Source: Pycnopodia helianthoides (taxonomy: Eukaryota; Echinodermata; Asteroidea; Forcipulatida; Asteriidae). From it: DNA of 64,000 bases. The notes under the pieces are model-generated. The model did no database searches and was not told where the DNA came from. It worked only from the letters and a program-made list of their open reading frames with translations. A program made the translations under genes and the position numbers. Below are positions 24,201 to 33,560 of this stretch, piece after piece. Location: NCBI GenBank assembly GCA_032158295.1, contig CM063243.1, positions 13,112,931-13,176,930 of the forward strand, in the 5' to 3' direction. Positions within the stretch are counted from its first letter, which is position 1, and every line of letters starts with the position of its first letter.

Positions 24201-27200
24201 CATGTTATGTTTTACTATACCTCACACTTCTCTAGTTCGGCAACATTGAGCTCGGGAAAAAAATGCGGACTGATATTTTTTATAGCCTCATGCATGTGAT
24301 GGTGAATGGACCAGTGAGAATTCGGCTCTTGATCATGAATATGTATGATGTATAGTAATGTCGTATAACATAATTACATGTAGTATTTATTCTTGAACGG
24401 AAAAGGTAACCCAACTTCCTTACTAATACCCCTTCCCTACCAATGTGAGCCTAGCAAATTAAGGTCTGTATCTTTGTATTCTGAATTGAGTCAAATATCT
24501 GTTGATCTTACTTTGTTTTATCAGGGTGCTCATCATCACGAGATAGAAGGAATGTCTCAAACATTTCACTCACAGTTTCTTCGACATTTACCTGAAAGGA
24601 ATGACAAAAAATATATATAAAAAACACACGCAATGATTAAAATTTACCATTGAAAAGCTCACTTGACTGTACCCCAATATCTATAGTGACATGCATTACA
24701 GTATTAACCTAGCCCTTCTCTAGGTTATTGCATTGATCGTTGAATGACTTTCATACGGTGTATCGGTAGCCAATAACCTTCTGCTGATCAGATCAATGAT
24801 ATTTGAATTGTTAATATTACTGGTAAATAAATAGTAAATAAATAGTGGCGCAGTTAAAACAGCAAAATGTCGTAATTTACGGGGGTGGGGGGGAAAGAAT
24901 GACTTTCATTCGGTGTATCGGTAGCCAATAACCTTCTGCTGATCAGATCAATGAAATTCAAATTGTTCAATTTACTGGTAAATAAATAGTAAATAAACAA
25001 TGGCGCTGAAAGCCATAAGTTTGCACAATAATTTTTACAAGTTTTATGGGTGGTATCCATGTTAGTTAAATATATCCGCAATGTTTGTCATTGCGACAGG
25101 GGAATGTGGTACGTGAATATGTTGAGGGTGACCAAAGGAGCAATTTTGACGATTGCATCATTAGAAGTGTGGTGGGTGCATAGAGCAAGGGTATGGGGGG
25201 TGGTAGAGTGAGACCGCGAGAATATTTTTTTCAGATATGGACCGGAAACGCTTGTGTAAAATGCGCCCTCAATGCGTGCAATTCTCCGTCGGACCAGTCA
25301 AAAACGGAGCCCATAGGTGTCTGACTGTCTGGTGAGGAAGTTGCACTTTTTTATGCCAAAGCGAAGAAAACTTCAGCAATAATAATAATAATAAATGGAC
25401 ACTTTACAAAGGTTAAGTAAGGATAAAACTTTTATTCTTGTCGTCATTTTTAATGACCCTAAAAATATGATCGATGAAGAAAATAATGAACGTAGGGGCC
25501 TACACACCAGGCAGAGAGTGATCGACATACAGATAATCATGCACACCCATGAGTGACTACACAGGTCTTTTGACCAGTTTGAATGGCGGCGGAGTCAGAC
25601 AATTGAGGTACCAAGTGACTTGGGTACGAAGTGATCGACATCGATTGGCACTATTTAACAGGGGCTAGATAGTTGGAAGTACTAAGTAGTACTTTGGGTA
25701 GCAATGATGGCGGTCCCAACAAGTTCACAACAACAGTACACACAATCATTCCACAACAACATCATGACATTTGACAGTTATGTTTGTCCCCTAACTTTGA
25801 TTTATTCAAACGTAAGCTACTGGCTTTGCTGGTACAGGTTCTGATAATTATCAAAGACAAGAATGATTAAAGTAGTTTCACTGATGTTAGTGCATGCCAC
25901 ACACATACATGACATAGCTCCACCCATTTGTGATTTGAGAAAGCAGCAGGCAGTGTAGATGCGATGAATCTCCATTTCGCATTGCGACTATCGCAGCTAA
26001 AAAATACGAATGTCAGACAACTCGTCCGTCGGACAACTCGACGGTTCAGACAACTCGTCCGTTCGGACAACTCGACGGTTCAGACAACTCGACGGTTCAG
26101 ACAACTCGACGGTTCAGACAACTCAACTTTGAGACAAATCGACGGACGGCCAAGACAAGTCGACGGTTGAGCGGCTGACCTCCGTTTCTGACATGTCTAC
26201 ACGAATTTCCTGTATAAATCCTGCGATTCTATAATTTTTGTGCGAACCTCAAGTAAGTATTCCATTCTCTTTGGCTGGATGCACGGCCGGGAGAGTGACA
26301 CTCGGGTGTTTAGAGCTCTTTTCGTAGCCCTCTGTTCTCTAGAGGCGTGCATCGCACGCAGCAGACGGATCTCCGCCGTGTATACGGTCTCCCCTCCCGC
26401 GCACCGAGGCCGCTCTTCACCCCTCCCGCCCCGTGCTGCAAGACTTCACGCCGAGGATGTTGTATCGGGGAATCTTGCCCTATACAATTACTTTGTTAGT
26501 TACAAGCCGGGAAAAAAAGTGTACCCTTCCAATTTGTACAGAATCAGAAACAGGTTAAAAAAAACATTAAAACATTAAAACATTAAAACATTAAAACATA
26601 GTACAGCTCTATTTAGAAGAATTACTTTTATTTACTTTATTACCACCAACAACAACTCATAATAATGAAAATGGTAATGGTAAAAAATAAACAAGTATCA
26701 ATTATCCGCTCGCCTGGATATTAAACCCACCCACCATCATACCCCACCCCGGGGGACGCCCGTCACCCCCCCTCCCCTCACCAGTACTGAGCCCCCGTCA
26801 CAGCCATCCGTCGACTACCCACCATACCCCGCTCTTCACCCAACCCGCCTTGTGCTGAGCCCCGTCACGGCCATCCGTCGACTTGTCTTGACCCCAAGTC
26901 GAGTTGTCTGACGGTTGAATAAATCATCCATCGAGTTGTCTGAACCGTCGAGTTATCTGAACCGTCGAGTTGTCCGAACGACGAGTTGTCTGGTCTCCAA
27001 AAATACTAGCCCCAATCCACATCGTTTCCTTGAGGATTGGCACTATTGATGGAGCTACTCTACTACACTAGACTACACTATACAGGCGGCAGTACTGTAA
27101 ACTGAACTTAGTTTGTGCAGTGTCACCGAGTGTCAGTGTCACTTGGCTAGGAAGGAAAGCAACAAAAAAACGCTTTACAGACAAAGCTCAGTCATGACAG

Positions 27201-27442
27201 TAAATTGAGTAAACTAAATTTAACACAAAAGTTGCAATATCACTCAGCCTCAAGTCAATGTTCTTGTGTTTCCACACACCACGAGCCGTCTATATTGTAA
27301 GAGGCCGAGGCCAACACTTCAACTATTCAAGTCAAGCAGTCAAACATACCTGCTCATCAGAGGAATGAGTGCGTACTCCATCGTCAAGGAATCGTTGATA
27401 CTCCAAACCCTCCGGACTTGCAACACACCTGGGCGACGCCAT
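9220..27442 (-). CDS. FNTB: Protein farnesyltransferase beta subunit, complete, 12 coding exons
   Basis: Coding exons (minus): 27442-27350, 24591-24512, 23905-23741, 23147-23098, 22599-22503, 21588-21505, 13217-13131, 12863-12734, 12384-12210, 11827-11758, 10943-10829, 9306-9220; 1233 nt, 410 aa, frame kept at all 11 introns. The family transfers farnesyl from farnesyl-PP to the cysteine of C-terminal CaaX boxes (Ras, lamins) as a cytosolic heterodimer with FNTA. Zinc ligands are present: Asp285 and Cys287 (KLVDGCYSFWQ) and His350 (DFYHSCYC). Substrate-pocket Trp90 and Trp94 (RPWLCYW) and Arg190 (GGEVDVR) are also there, each 12 residues below the human number. Repeating GGF motifs mark the alpha-alpha barrel. 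The N terminus is divergent and the tail shorter than the 437-aa human protein. One exon junction gives Ser219 where human has Arg. The gene converges on MAX. Confidence 0.95.
10552..10748. mobile_element. MITE, GGGCCCAATTTCATAGAGC family (copy with intact ends)
   Basis: CTGGGCCCAATTTCATAGAG at the left is mirrored by CTCTATGAAATTGGGCCTGG at the right. The interior is itself palindromic, rich in CTGCTTAAGC / GCTAAGCA motifs. It lies in the last FNTB intron. Other copies are at 13795-13975, 17036-17229, 30633-30830 and 38785-38981. Confidence 0.8.
11199..11390 (+). mobile_element. tRNA-derived SINE with A-box deletion
   Basis: This copy shares its whole layout with the one at 13400-13615: TATCATAAACTTGG, GTGATCCCTGGCTA, CCCGAACAAAGATATTGACA, then a tRNA-like part with a B box (GGTTCAAATCC) and a TAAATTTGTCTTT tail. 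About 25 bases holding the A box (GGCTCAGTTGGTAGAGC in the other copy) are missing, so it should lack a complete internal Pol III promoter. Confidence 0.7.
12912..13012 (-). mobile_element. tRNA-derived SINE fragment
   Basis: Read on the minus strand this has an A-box-like TGGCTTAGTGGTA and a B-box-like GATTCGAATCC, but the arms do not pair well enough for a working tRNA. It lies in an FNTB intron. Confidence 0.5.
13400..13615 (+). mobile_element. tRNA-derived SINE with intact A and B boxes
   Basis: The tRNA-like part (about 13523-13592) carries GGCTCAGTTGGTAGAGC (A box) and GGTTCAAGTCC (B box). The anticodon-loop region ACGTTAA suggests an Asn(GTT)-type origin, though stems are imperfect. 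About 120 bp of shared sequence precedes it and a TAAATTTGTCTTT tail follows. It lies inside the large FNTB intron. Confidence 0.7.
13795..13975. mobile_element. MITE, GGGCCCAATTTCATAGAGC family (degraded copy)
   Basis: Retains TTTTGCTAAACAAAATTCTG, a CCAGTCACAAATGGTACAT interior and a TTTAAGCAGCTTTATGAAAT right end; the left terminus is lost. Confidence 0.5.
14200..17030. other. Intronic stretch of FNTB without recognised gene
   Basis: Only short open frames without homology that I recognise, A-rich tracts (for example 15640-15700) and diffuse AT-rich sequence. It may hold 5' untranslated exon(s) of the plus-strand nested gene that begins near 17674, but I could not pick one with confidence. 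Confidence 0.4.
17036..17229. mobile_element. MITE, GGGCCCAATTTCATAGAGC family
   Basis: Inverted ends (GGGCCCAATTTTATAGAACTG / GCTCTATGAAATTGGGCCC) and a CAGTCACAAATGGTACAT interior. It lies about 450 bp upstream of the nested plus-strand gene, within the FNTB intron. Confidence 0.75.
17674..19577 (+). CDS. Unrecognised basic/acidic low-complexity protein, gene nested antisense in FNTB intron; frame broken once
   Basis: An exon starts at 17674 after TTGTATTGCAG. An in-frame TGA at 17681 precedes ATG at 17693, and the exon runs to 18332 with donor GTAAGAG. A second exon starts at 18692 after GTTCACAG and keeps the frame. Exon 1 encodes 213 residues rich in Ser, Pro, Arg and His (SLPRSKPRKSHPS, TASHRQNFAWDFSPKDDE). 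Exon 2 gives LEKRKGLRSDATLNALIGLP, then about nine SEEPK-type pentads, then about 150 residues mostly Asp and Glu, ending at TAA 19575-19577 with AATAAA 34 nt later. The pentads and the acidic tract lie in different frames; a TGA at 19068 in the acidic frame limits the shift to about 19071-19088, as if one base were missing. Expected length is about 508 aa. I do not recognise the family; acidic tails are common in chromatin and nucleolar proteins, but no function is claimed. Confidence 0.65.
18485..18612 (+). repeat. Intronic duplicate of the end of the nested gene's first coding exon
   Basis: 18199-18325 (exon) and 18485-18612 (next intron) are nearly identical, offset by 286 bp. The intronic copy has one extra A (GTGAATAC versus GTGATAC), at least one substitution, and loses similarity just before the exon's GTAAGAG donor. 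Confidence 0.9.
19611..19616 (+). terminator. Polyadenylation signal of the nested gene
   Basis: AATAAA in TTCAATAAACC lies 34 nt beyond the TAA at 19575-19577, giving a very short 3' UTR. It supports the acidic frame as the real C terminus. Confidence 0.6.
20287..20680. mobile_element. TTAA-flanked MITE with near-perfect inverted ends
   Basis: TTAA at 20287-20290 and 20677-20680 flank inverted ends AGGCACATTACAGAATTGG and CCAATTCTGTAATGTCCCT. The 394-bp element lies in the big FNTB intron and has no coding capacity. Confidence 0.8.
21180..21285 (-). mobile_element. tRNA-Leu-derived SINE head
   Basis: On the minus strand it reads GGCCGAGTGGTCAAGCGC (A box), an ACTTAAG loop fitting anticodon TAA, a long variable arm and GGGTTCGAGTC (B box). 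The acceptor ends do not pair, so it is tRNA-like, not a clear tRNA. A degraded plus-strand relative with the CTCTGGTGTTTCTGATCAGC segment is at about 47990-48100. Confidence 0.6.
22848..22985. repeat. Long hairpin (foldback) in FNTB intron
   Basis: GGCAATAACAGTGTGAGGAG at the left pairs with CTCCTCGCACTGTTATTGCC at the right, and pairing continues through the CACTGCGTGGTAATG and GTTGGTGG segments to a small central loop. Arms are about 65 nt. It is probably a foldback transposon remnant. The downstream flank ATTGAATGGTCAGACAG also occurs near 5408. Confidence 0.7.
23346..23670 (+). repeat. Tandem array, about 65-bp unit, five copies
   Basis: Each unit runs TACCACAAACCTTGCTAGAT, TGTATCTCCACCATGCAAAG, TTTCAAATCCTACTCATGTA and so on. 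The array is in the FNTB intron just downstream (in gene sense) of the DASRPWLCYW exon. A single unit occurs on the minus strand near 38222-38272. Confidence 0.85.
24743..25006 (+). repeat. Two-copy direct duplication, 155-bp period
   Basis: 24743-24851 and 24898-25006 share GGTGTATCGGTAGCCAATAA, CCTTCTGCTGATCAGATCAA and GGTAAATAAATAGTAAATAA with scattered substitutions. The spacer contains a G-rich run. It lies in the first FNTB intron. Confidence 0.8.
26008..26998. mobile_element. Non-autonomous DNA transposon with tandem-repeat inverted termini (8-bp TSD type)
   Basis: The element is flanked by AAAAATAC at 26000-26007 and 26999-27006. Its left end (26012-26165) repeats CAGACAACTCGACGGTT-like 18-bp units; the right end (about 26870-26993) carries the same units inverted (CCGTCGAGTTGTC). 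The GC-rich centre has two related GCTCTTCACCC...CCCGCC stretches and no convincing gene. An 8-bp target duplication would fit hAT- or P-type transposases. It sits in FNTB intron 1. Confidence 0.7.
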
Positions 27443-27446
27443 CTTG
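27434..27446 (-). promoter_or_regulatory. YY1-like motif over the FNTB start codon
   Basis: The start codon sits in CAAGATGGCGTCG on the minus strand, close to the YY1-type AAGATGGCGGC motif often found at start codons of housekeeping genes. Only the match is seen; binding is inferred. Confidence 0.35.
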
Positions 27447-27814
27447 TTCAAAGAAACGGTGCTTAAGCAGACTGTAGAGGGCGCCCTTTAGAAGCAGTTG
27501 GTTTACTTTTTAATATTTTTTATTAACAACCAGGGCCAATACTTATAAACTTCTAAAAAATAACATTATCAAATGTGACTGGAGTAAACTAAGTAAGGTT
27601 GAATCCCAATGGTTTCCCACACATACATGCTTCTTTTATTTGCTGTGCTCAACTGTACAGAGTCTATTGTAATTTTTCTGACTTCACCTGGGGTGACCTT
27701 GGAAAAGGGGAGGGGGGGGGATGCGAGGGCACTTCCTCTGTGATTTAACTTTAGTTCGTTTATCTAGAAAAAAGAACATTAGTATTAAGGGAATCAAAGA
27801 GTGGTGAAGAGGTC

Positions 27815-28140
27815 TTAACCCTTCCAGTGCCGCCAACGTTCTGAAACGTCAAACTAAGTATCCATCCACAGGCCGCCAGCGTTCTCATACGTTCTACTAC
27901 TCGACCCCCCCAAAAAAATATAAATGCCCTCTGGATAAAGAAATGCCAAAACACGACCGGCACGGAACCCTTCGAGCGCCGCCAACATTCTGAAACGTCA
28001 TACTGAATCTCTATCCACAGGCCGCTAATGTTCCCTTACGTTCTACTAATCGACATAAACATTTATTTATTTAATTTTTTTTAAATGGCCGGCCTGTGGA
28101 TACAGATTTACTAAAACAAGGCTGGCACTGTAAGGGTTAA
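27815..28140. mobile_element. piggyBac-type MITE between FNTB and NAA20
   Basis: TTAA at 27815-27818 and 28137-28140 flank inverted ends CCCTTCCAGTGCC (left) and GGCACTGTAAGGG (right), matching the TTAA + CCCTT layout of piggyBac elements. The interior holds a direct duplication (GCCGCCAACGTTCTGAAACG near 27829 and GCCGCCAACATTCTGAAACG near 27977). It lies about 370 bp upstream of the FNTB ATG and just past the likely NAA20 poly(A) site. Confidence 0.8.
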
Positions 28141-28234
28141 AGAGCCATTTAAAAGATCCTGGCTGTACGATACGACCGTACAATTAGTTTGAAATGGTGA
28201 CTGCACAAACTGTCTGGGGTATTTATGAAAAATA

Positions 28235-28240
28235 TTTATT
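28235..28240 (-). terminator. NAA20: Candidate NAA20 polyadenylation signal
   Basis: Minus-strand AATAAA about 820 nt after the NAA20 stop; another minus-strand AATAAA is at 28914-28909. Either would end the transcript before the FNTB promoter. Confidence 0.45.
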
Positions 28241-29061
28241 ATTTACAATTTAGTTAACACAATAATCTGTACCCACTATCCAAGCCTTTGAGTTCCTTTT
28301 CTTTTACTGCACTCCTTCTCAAATTCCCTTTAAAACATTTATAAAACAGATAAACATAAAACCTTCAATGAAAAAAACCAGCACAAATTATTTCATTGTT
28401 TTCCAGATCAGCTGTTAATGAGAAGTAAACTGTGAATATGTACAGACAGTCACAACAACCAGACTTCCAAAGCGGTGGTTTCTTTAGGCTGAAAACTTGA
28501 TGCATTTATAGTTTGTAGAGCAGTTTTTAAAATGATTTGTAAAGCAGTTAAAAGCAACAATTTTGTTCTGCCCATAACATTATGGCAGAATTCCATCAGA
28601 GGTCGTCCAGATGCCATTTACTACAAAATTCATCCCACGAACATCAGTGAAACCAGCAAATCCAAAGACTTTAGCCAGTCCATACTACTGTCAAACTAAG
28701 TCTCCAATAGTGTCAATCCAGAAACCTAAACAATATCCCCTGTCATTATTTGAAATAGCATGTAACTATTTATTAAGAACACAACACATTTAATTAACAA
28801 TCTTCTCTTGTCTATCCCCCCAAAAAAGAAAACCAAAACAAATTTACACTAAAATAAACATAAGTTGAACCAAGGTGAACCCATACTGTAATCTTTAAAT
28901 ATTATTTGTTTATTATGATACAATGTTCAGTGCATACAGTGCTTACCCTTTCTCTGGTTTGATTTTCCAAATCCCACAATTATGAATTTTGTGAAGAAAA
29001 AAAAATAAAACTCACACCCCCAAACCCAGTCAGTTACAGCATGAGTTCACCTTTATCAATG

Positions 29062-32000
29062 TCATTCTACATCCTCAGGGTAGACGGGATCCTTTAGCGG
29101 CACAACAGATTTCTTTTCCGTATCTCTGCTCAGGGCTTTACGCATATCTGCAGAAAAAGAAGTTTGTTTTGTTTTAACATAACACTATTGCAAAAACTAC
29201 TGGCAATCAAACTTGGTGCAGCATGGCTGAAACACTACGTGCAGGGTTTCATTAGCACTACACAACACACAGAAACTAAAGCTTTATGTTCTGTCACAGA
29301 TTAACAATTTGAACCATGACATTGTCATTACAAGGAAATGTCTCCCGAGGCCAAGTACTGACCACAGTCAATGGAACAATGAACTTTGGTGTACAATGCA
29401 CAAACAAAATAGCTCCAAACACCAGCAAGTGATTCAAAGCTTGTTTGCCTTGAATAAAGACCTAATTGAAGACAAAGCACTGGGTCGGTAATAATTGAAA
29501 ACAAAAGAATTAAGTTTATTCTGAAAGCGTGTTCATTACAGAGACCCCTCTAATCACATAGCTTAAATTTCAATTGCCACATTTGAAACACTATGAACGA
29601 GCACTATATACCCCCCAAAAACCATCCTTTCAACTAAAACAGGACACCCTACTCGAATGAAATTTTAAGTTTGGTTTGATGGCGCTCATTAAAAATATAA
29701 GCGATGCTGTTAAAAACCCTCAGCCTTTGTTAAAATTATAGCTAACCAAAGATATCCACAAACCATGTTCCTATAGCTGAGCACTAAGACCTTGACACTT
29801 GACCTGTTGATTTTAAAACAACCTCAAGTTGTCTCATCTCAAGGGTAACTCTCCACCCAACTTGTGTAACAAAACAGCTATCATAAGGTAAAGTTATGAA
29901 GCAGAAAACAATAACTCACCACTGTGACCTTGACTTTTTCACTTTGAAAGCAACCTAACTTTCCTTTCCAAATGTCACTTTTAACTGGAATGGAGTTTAA
30001 GTCCAGAAACCATTTAGTTATAACTCACCACTGTGACTTTGACCTTTTCACCCCCAAAACAATCTTGACTTTCCTCTCACCAAGGGCAACCCCCTTCTGA
30101 CTCAAGTTATGGTCCGGAAACAAAAATGCCCGCCTGGATGACTTATCATTTTGTAAGTAATCATCCTTTCTCCGACAACTACATGTACTTACCGAATGCA
30201 TCTTCATCTGGATCTCCTGAGTAGTATTCTATGACTCTACGATACACAGTGTAGCCAAGATGCTTGTACATGTTGACGGCTACTTCATTAGAGACACGCA
30301 CAAACAAGTCCACAAAGAAACAGGCCTTCCTGTGGAAGATGACAACCAGGTTTGTATGTCATGGTGTTTTTCCCTTTGCTTCGTTGCAACAGGTTCTTTT
30401 ATTTGAACAGTTCTTGTTGCTCAAAATAGTGAAGTTATTATGTATATTATCGACCAAAGACTCATGCAATACTCAAAATATTTATATAAACAAGAAGCAT
30501 GCCTGTAAGTGTACCCCTTTGCTTGCTTTTTTAGCAAGTATTTCGAGCTACAAACTGGTCAAAGGTCAGAATTTTGCTGCATTGTGTTTTTTTTTACAGG
30601 AGAATTGTAATGAAACAACACCTTTTAGTACACGACCCAAATTCATACAGCTGCATTTAAAAGCAGAGCTTTTTGCATAACAATTCTCTGCTAAGCAAAA
30701 ATAAGCATGAAACAAGTTACTCATGGTACCTGGGATATGGTTAATTAGCTGGTAACCTTATTCTGGTAAGCACACTTGTTATGTGCTTAGCTACTTTGTG
30801 CTTAAGCAGCTCCATGCAATTGGACCCTGGATAACAAAAGACTCTGTATCTCTACAATAATGCTGACAAAAGTGTGGCAAGAGATTTACTTTTCAGAGAC
30901 TTGTTCCAAGAAGTTCATCATCTTGGCAGCCAGGCCAAGTCTGCGATACTCAGGGGCGACGGTTACTGCAGTAACGTGGCCATGCCATGTTTCCTGTGGG
31001 ACCGAGCCTTCAGATTTGCCCATAACTAATGGTTCACAGGAAAACAACAGAAATAAGTATTTATCTTGTGAGGTTTGCGAGATAAGTAATAAAAGAGATC
31101 ATGGGAGAAATGCCTAAATTTCAATCAGGAAACAAGTCGAAGCAAAAGCTGTAGAACAAGTTTTAGGAAAATAGAATTAGCTGACATTGCAAACTGCTTA
31201 CCAACCAAATGGACCTATGATATAAATGCAAACATATAAATGCAAACAAAAAAAGTTATTGGCATGACGTTTTGACCCTAGCAGAATCTTTCTTGAGTGT
31301 GTTCTTGAAATGTTAGACATCTCAAATGACTCTGCTTGTGTCATTAACCAAATGTTTGCAAATGGAGTGAATAGCAGGAAGTACTGCACTCATGGAAACA
31401 TGAAGGATGCACCATATAAACAAATAAGGTTTTAATACAAAATACTGAAAAACAAAATAACATGCTTAACAAATTAATAAAAAATTCCATTTGCTTAAAC
31501 CAGCAGAAAACAGCAATGTTTCAAAGCAAAATCTTGGGTTTGTGTGCACAACTACTCTTGCAGTCCTTGTGATTGGTACTTGGACTGTACCTTTCGCTTT
31601 GTGTTTGTTATTTTTCTAGTGATTTGTACACAGTGAAAGGTGAATGTGCAAGCAGGACTACACTCTAGCTAAGGGACGGTTCATAGTTGGTCACGTCGGT
31701 GACTAAAAAGTTTATGTGTGATCATAGAAAAAAAATAGTTTATAGTTATCACTGAGGCATCAGTGAGTAGTCACTGAAGAGGTTTGAGGTCATCAGCGTT
31801 TGGACGATTATCATTACGGGAAGAAGGGGGGGGGGGGGACACCGACTCTAAACTAAATCGGCCTTAGTAGTTGTGACCATGGCAACCAACACCCTACACA
31901 CCTCTATGATGAGATTTTCCCTCACTGTGCAATACTTACTATATCCCATAATCTTTCCTGATGCAGACTCGCATACTTGGAAATATTCTGGCCAATGTGC

Positions 32001-33374
32001 AAGGTATTGAAGATAGAATGCTGCACCATACTGAAAGGAGTGAATGTATTAAGGATGAAAATGTAGTTTCTTCTCTAAATTAACGGAAAGTTTCAGCACA
32101 GAGTCGGATTTATATTTAGATTGATTAGGCAGACATGTAGGCTCATGTAATGATGAATGCAAATTTCTATCAGTCTGCAAACATCTTAACCAGTAAACAT
32201 ATGACAGTACCAACCTAGCCCTGGTGGTAGGACGTCAGTCAGAAACTGACAGGGCTAAGTGGCAACCCTAACGAGGCAGAGCCAAAGTTTCTAACTTAAG
32301 AAAAAAAATCTTCCAAAATCTAGCTTTATGCTGGATGTACTATCATTGAGATAGTGAAGTTTCAATAAAATTATGAAAATTATCCTATAAAGTGATTTTC
32401 TTCCAACATTCAACTTCAAGTTCGCTGGTTTGATTTTAAAAATCATGGATGTCTGTAGTGTAGTAGTCCCACTTACACTACATAGAGTCGGTAGACAAAC
32501 TCAAGGAAGTGAAGTTGACCACTTTGGAGTGCAGAAGGCTACGAGGAGATCTGATAGAGACCAGTTTTAAGATACTCATCAGGGGTCTTGAGGGTTTGGA
32601 CCCTGTGAACTTTTTCCTTCTTTCATTTGTCAACTGTTCGGCACAGGGGCCACAAACTGAAACTACACAAATACGAAGGTTCAAGTAAGTAAAGTAAGAA
32701 ACTTAGTAAGTTCACTATTTACTGATGACTTGTTATCTCAATGAGAATAGGCAAAATAGGGCTTGATTTTGAGCTTGGCTCGGATGGAATGGAGGTAGAG
32801 TTTATAGATACACGTATCAAGTCACATGCTACAATCAGGTTAGTGGACCCATCAGTGTAATCTCAAGCAAAGTTCTACTTCTACTTCTAGCACCACCATG
32901 GTTCTATTCTAGGAATAGGATGCCAGATGCCCATAACTTGAGTTATATGAGACCATGATGAGACTGAGAAAAGGTTACCCTGTAGCTAGTGACTAGTGTT
33001 ACTGTTGTTACTGTTTTTAGTGTTTAAACTTTAGGTTATTTCTTAATCTTATTAAAACCAACAAATCGCCAAACTTCCAAAGGCAAAACAAAAGGATACA
33101 GTTTCTGTCAGAGGATCCAGGTTACTGCAAAGGAAGAATAAACAAAATTAAAGGGTACATTTTAAAACAAATCATTGTGCTGAATTCATCATTATTATGA
33201 AAAAATCGTATTAAAATAAAATTTTTGATGAACAATTGATTGAATCGCCATGGCCTTTCTTTGTAACAAACTCAACTGTTGAGTGTAAACAAAATCCGTT
33301 GTCAAATATTGTGCAACTTACACGCTATTAAACCTGAAGAGGTCTTCACATGTGAACGGACGGACTGTAGTCAT
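29062..33374 (-). CDS. NAA20: N-alpha-acetyltransferase 20, NatB catalytic subunit, complete
   Basis: Coding exons (minus): 33374-33322, 33124-33100, 32030-31940, 31025-30890, 30329-30193, 29147-29062; 528 nt, 175 aa, frame kept at every junction. NatB, with the auxiliary subunit NAA25, acetylates nascent N termini that begin Met-Asp, Met-Glu, Met-Asn or Met-Gln at the ribosome. The sequence starts MTTVRPFTCEDLFRFN, has the AHWPEYF segment, the GNAT acetyl-CoA loop RRLGLAA near residues 84-90, VDLFVRVSNEVAVNMYKHLG, the conserved VIEYYSGDPDEDAFDMRKAL, and ends YPEDVE. Length matches the 178-aa human protein; the GEPDED region is slightly shorter. Exon 2 is only 25 nt. FNTB lies downstream in the same direction, with less than 1 kb between the likely NAA20 end and the FNTB start. 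Confidence 0.95.
30633..30830. mobile_element. MITE, GGGCCCAATTTCATAGAGC family (diverged)
   Basis: Has GACCCAAATTCATACAGCTG at the left, TCTCTGCTAAGCAAAAATAA inside and GCTTAAGCAGCTCCATGCAA at the right. It lies in the NAA20 intron only about 60 bp from an exon. Confidence 0.65.
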
Positions 33375-33560
33375 TCTGTGTAATTGATTGCAGCTATTCG
33401 GGCGGCCATTAACGAAAATTACCAGGTATTCCTCTTGCCTTTCTGTCACATCCGTTGTTCCTGTTTCTACTGCTCCGAAAGATCAAAATCATGTGCGCCA
33501 ACAGCGCCCTCTCCAGTCAGATTGGCTGCAATTGGGCTAGTCTTGAAATAAGTCGATTTC
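33375..33560 (-). promoter_or_regulatory. Presumed NAA20 promoter / 5' flank
   Basis: Sequence immediately upstream of the NAA20 ATG. No TATA box is evident. It is inferred from position only. Confidence 0.3.

Noticed and set aside
26240..26578. 112-aa plus-strand frame
   Set aside because: Lies wholly in the GC-rich core of the repeat-ended transposon, with no recognisable domain.
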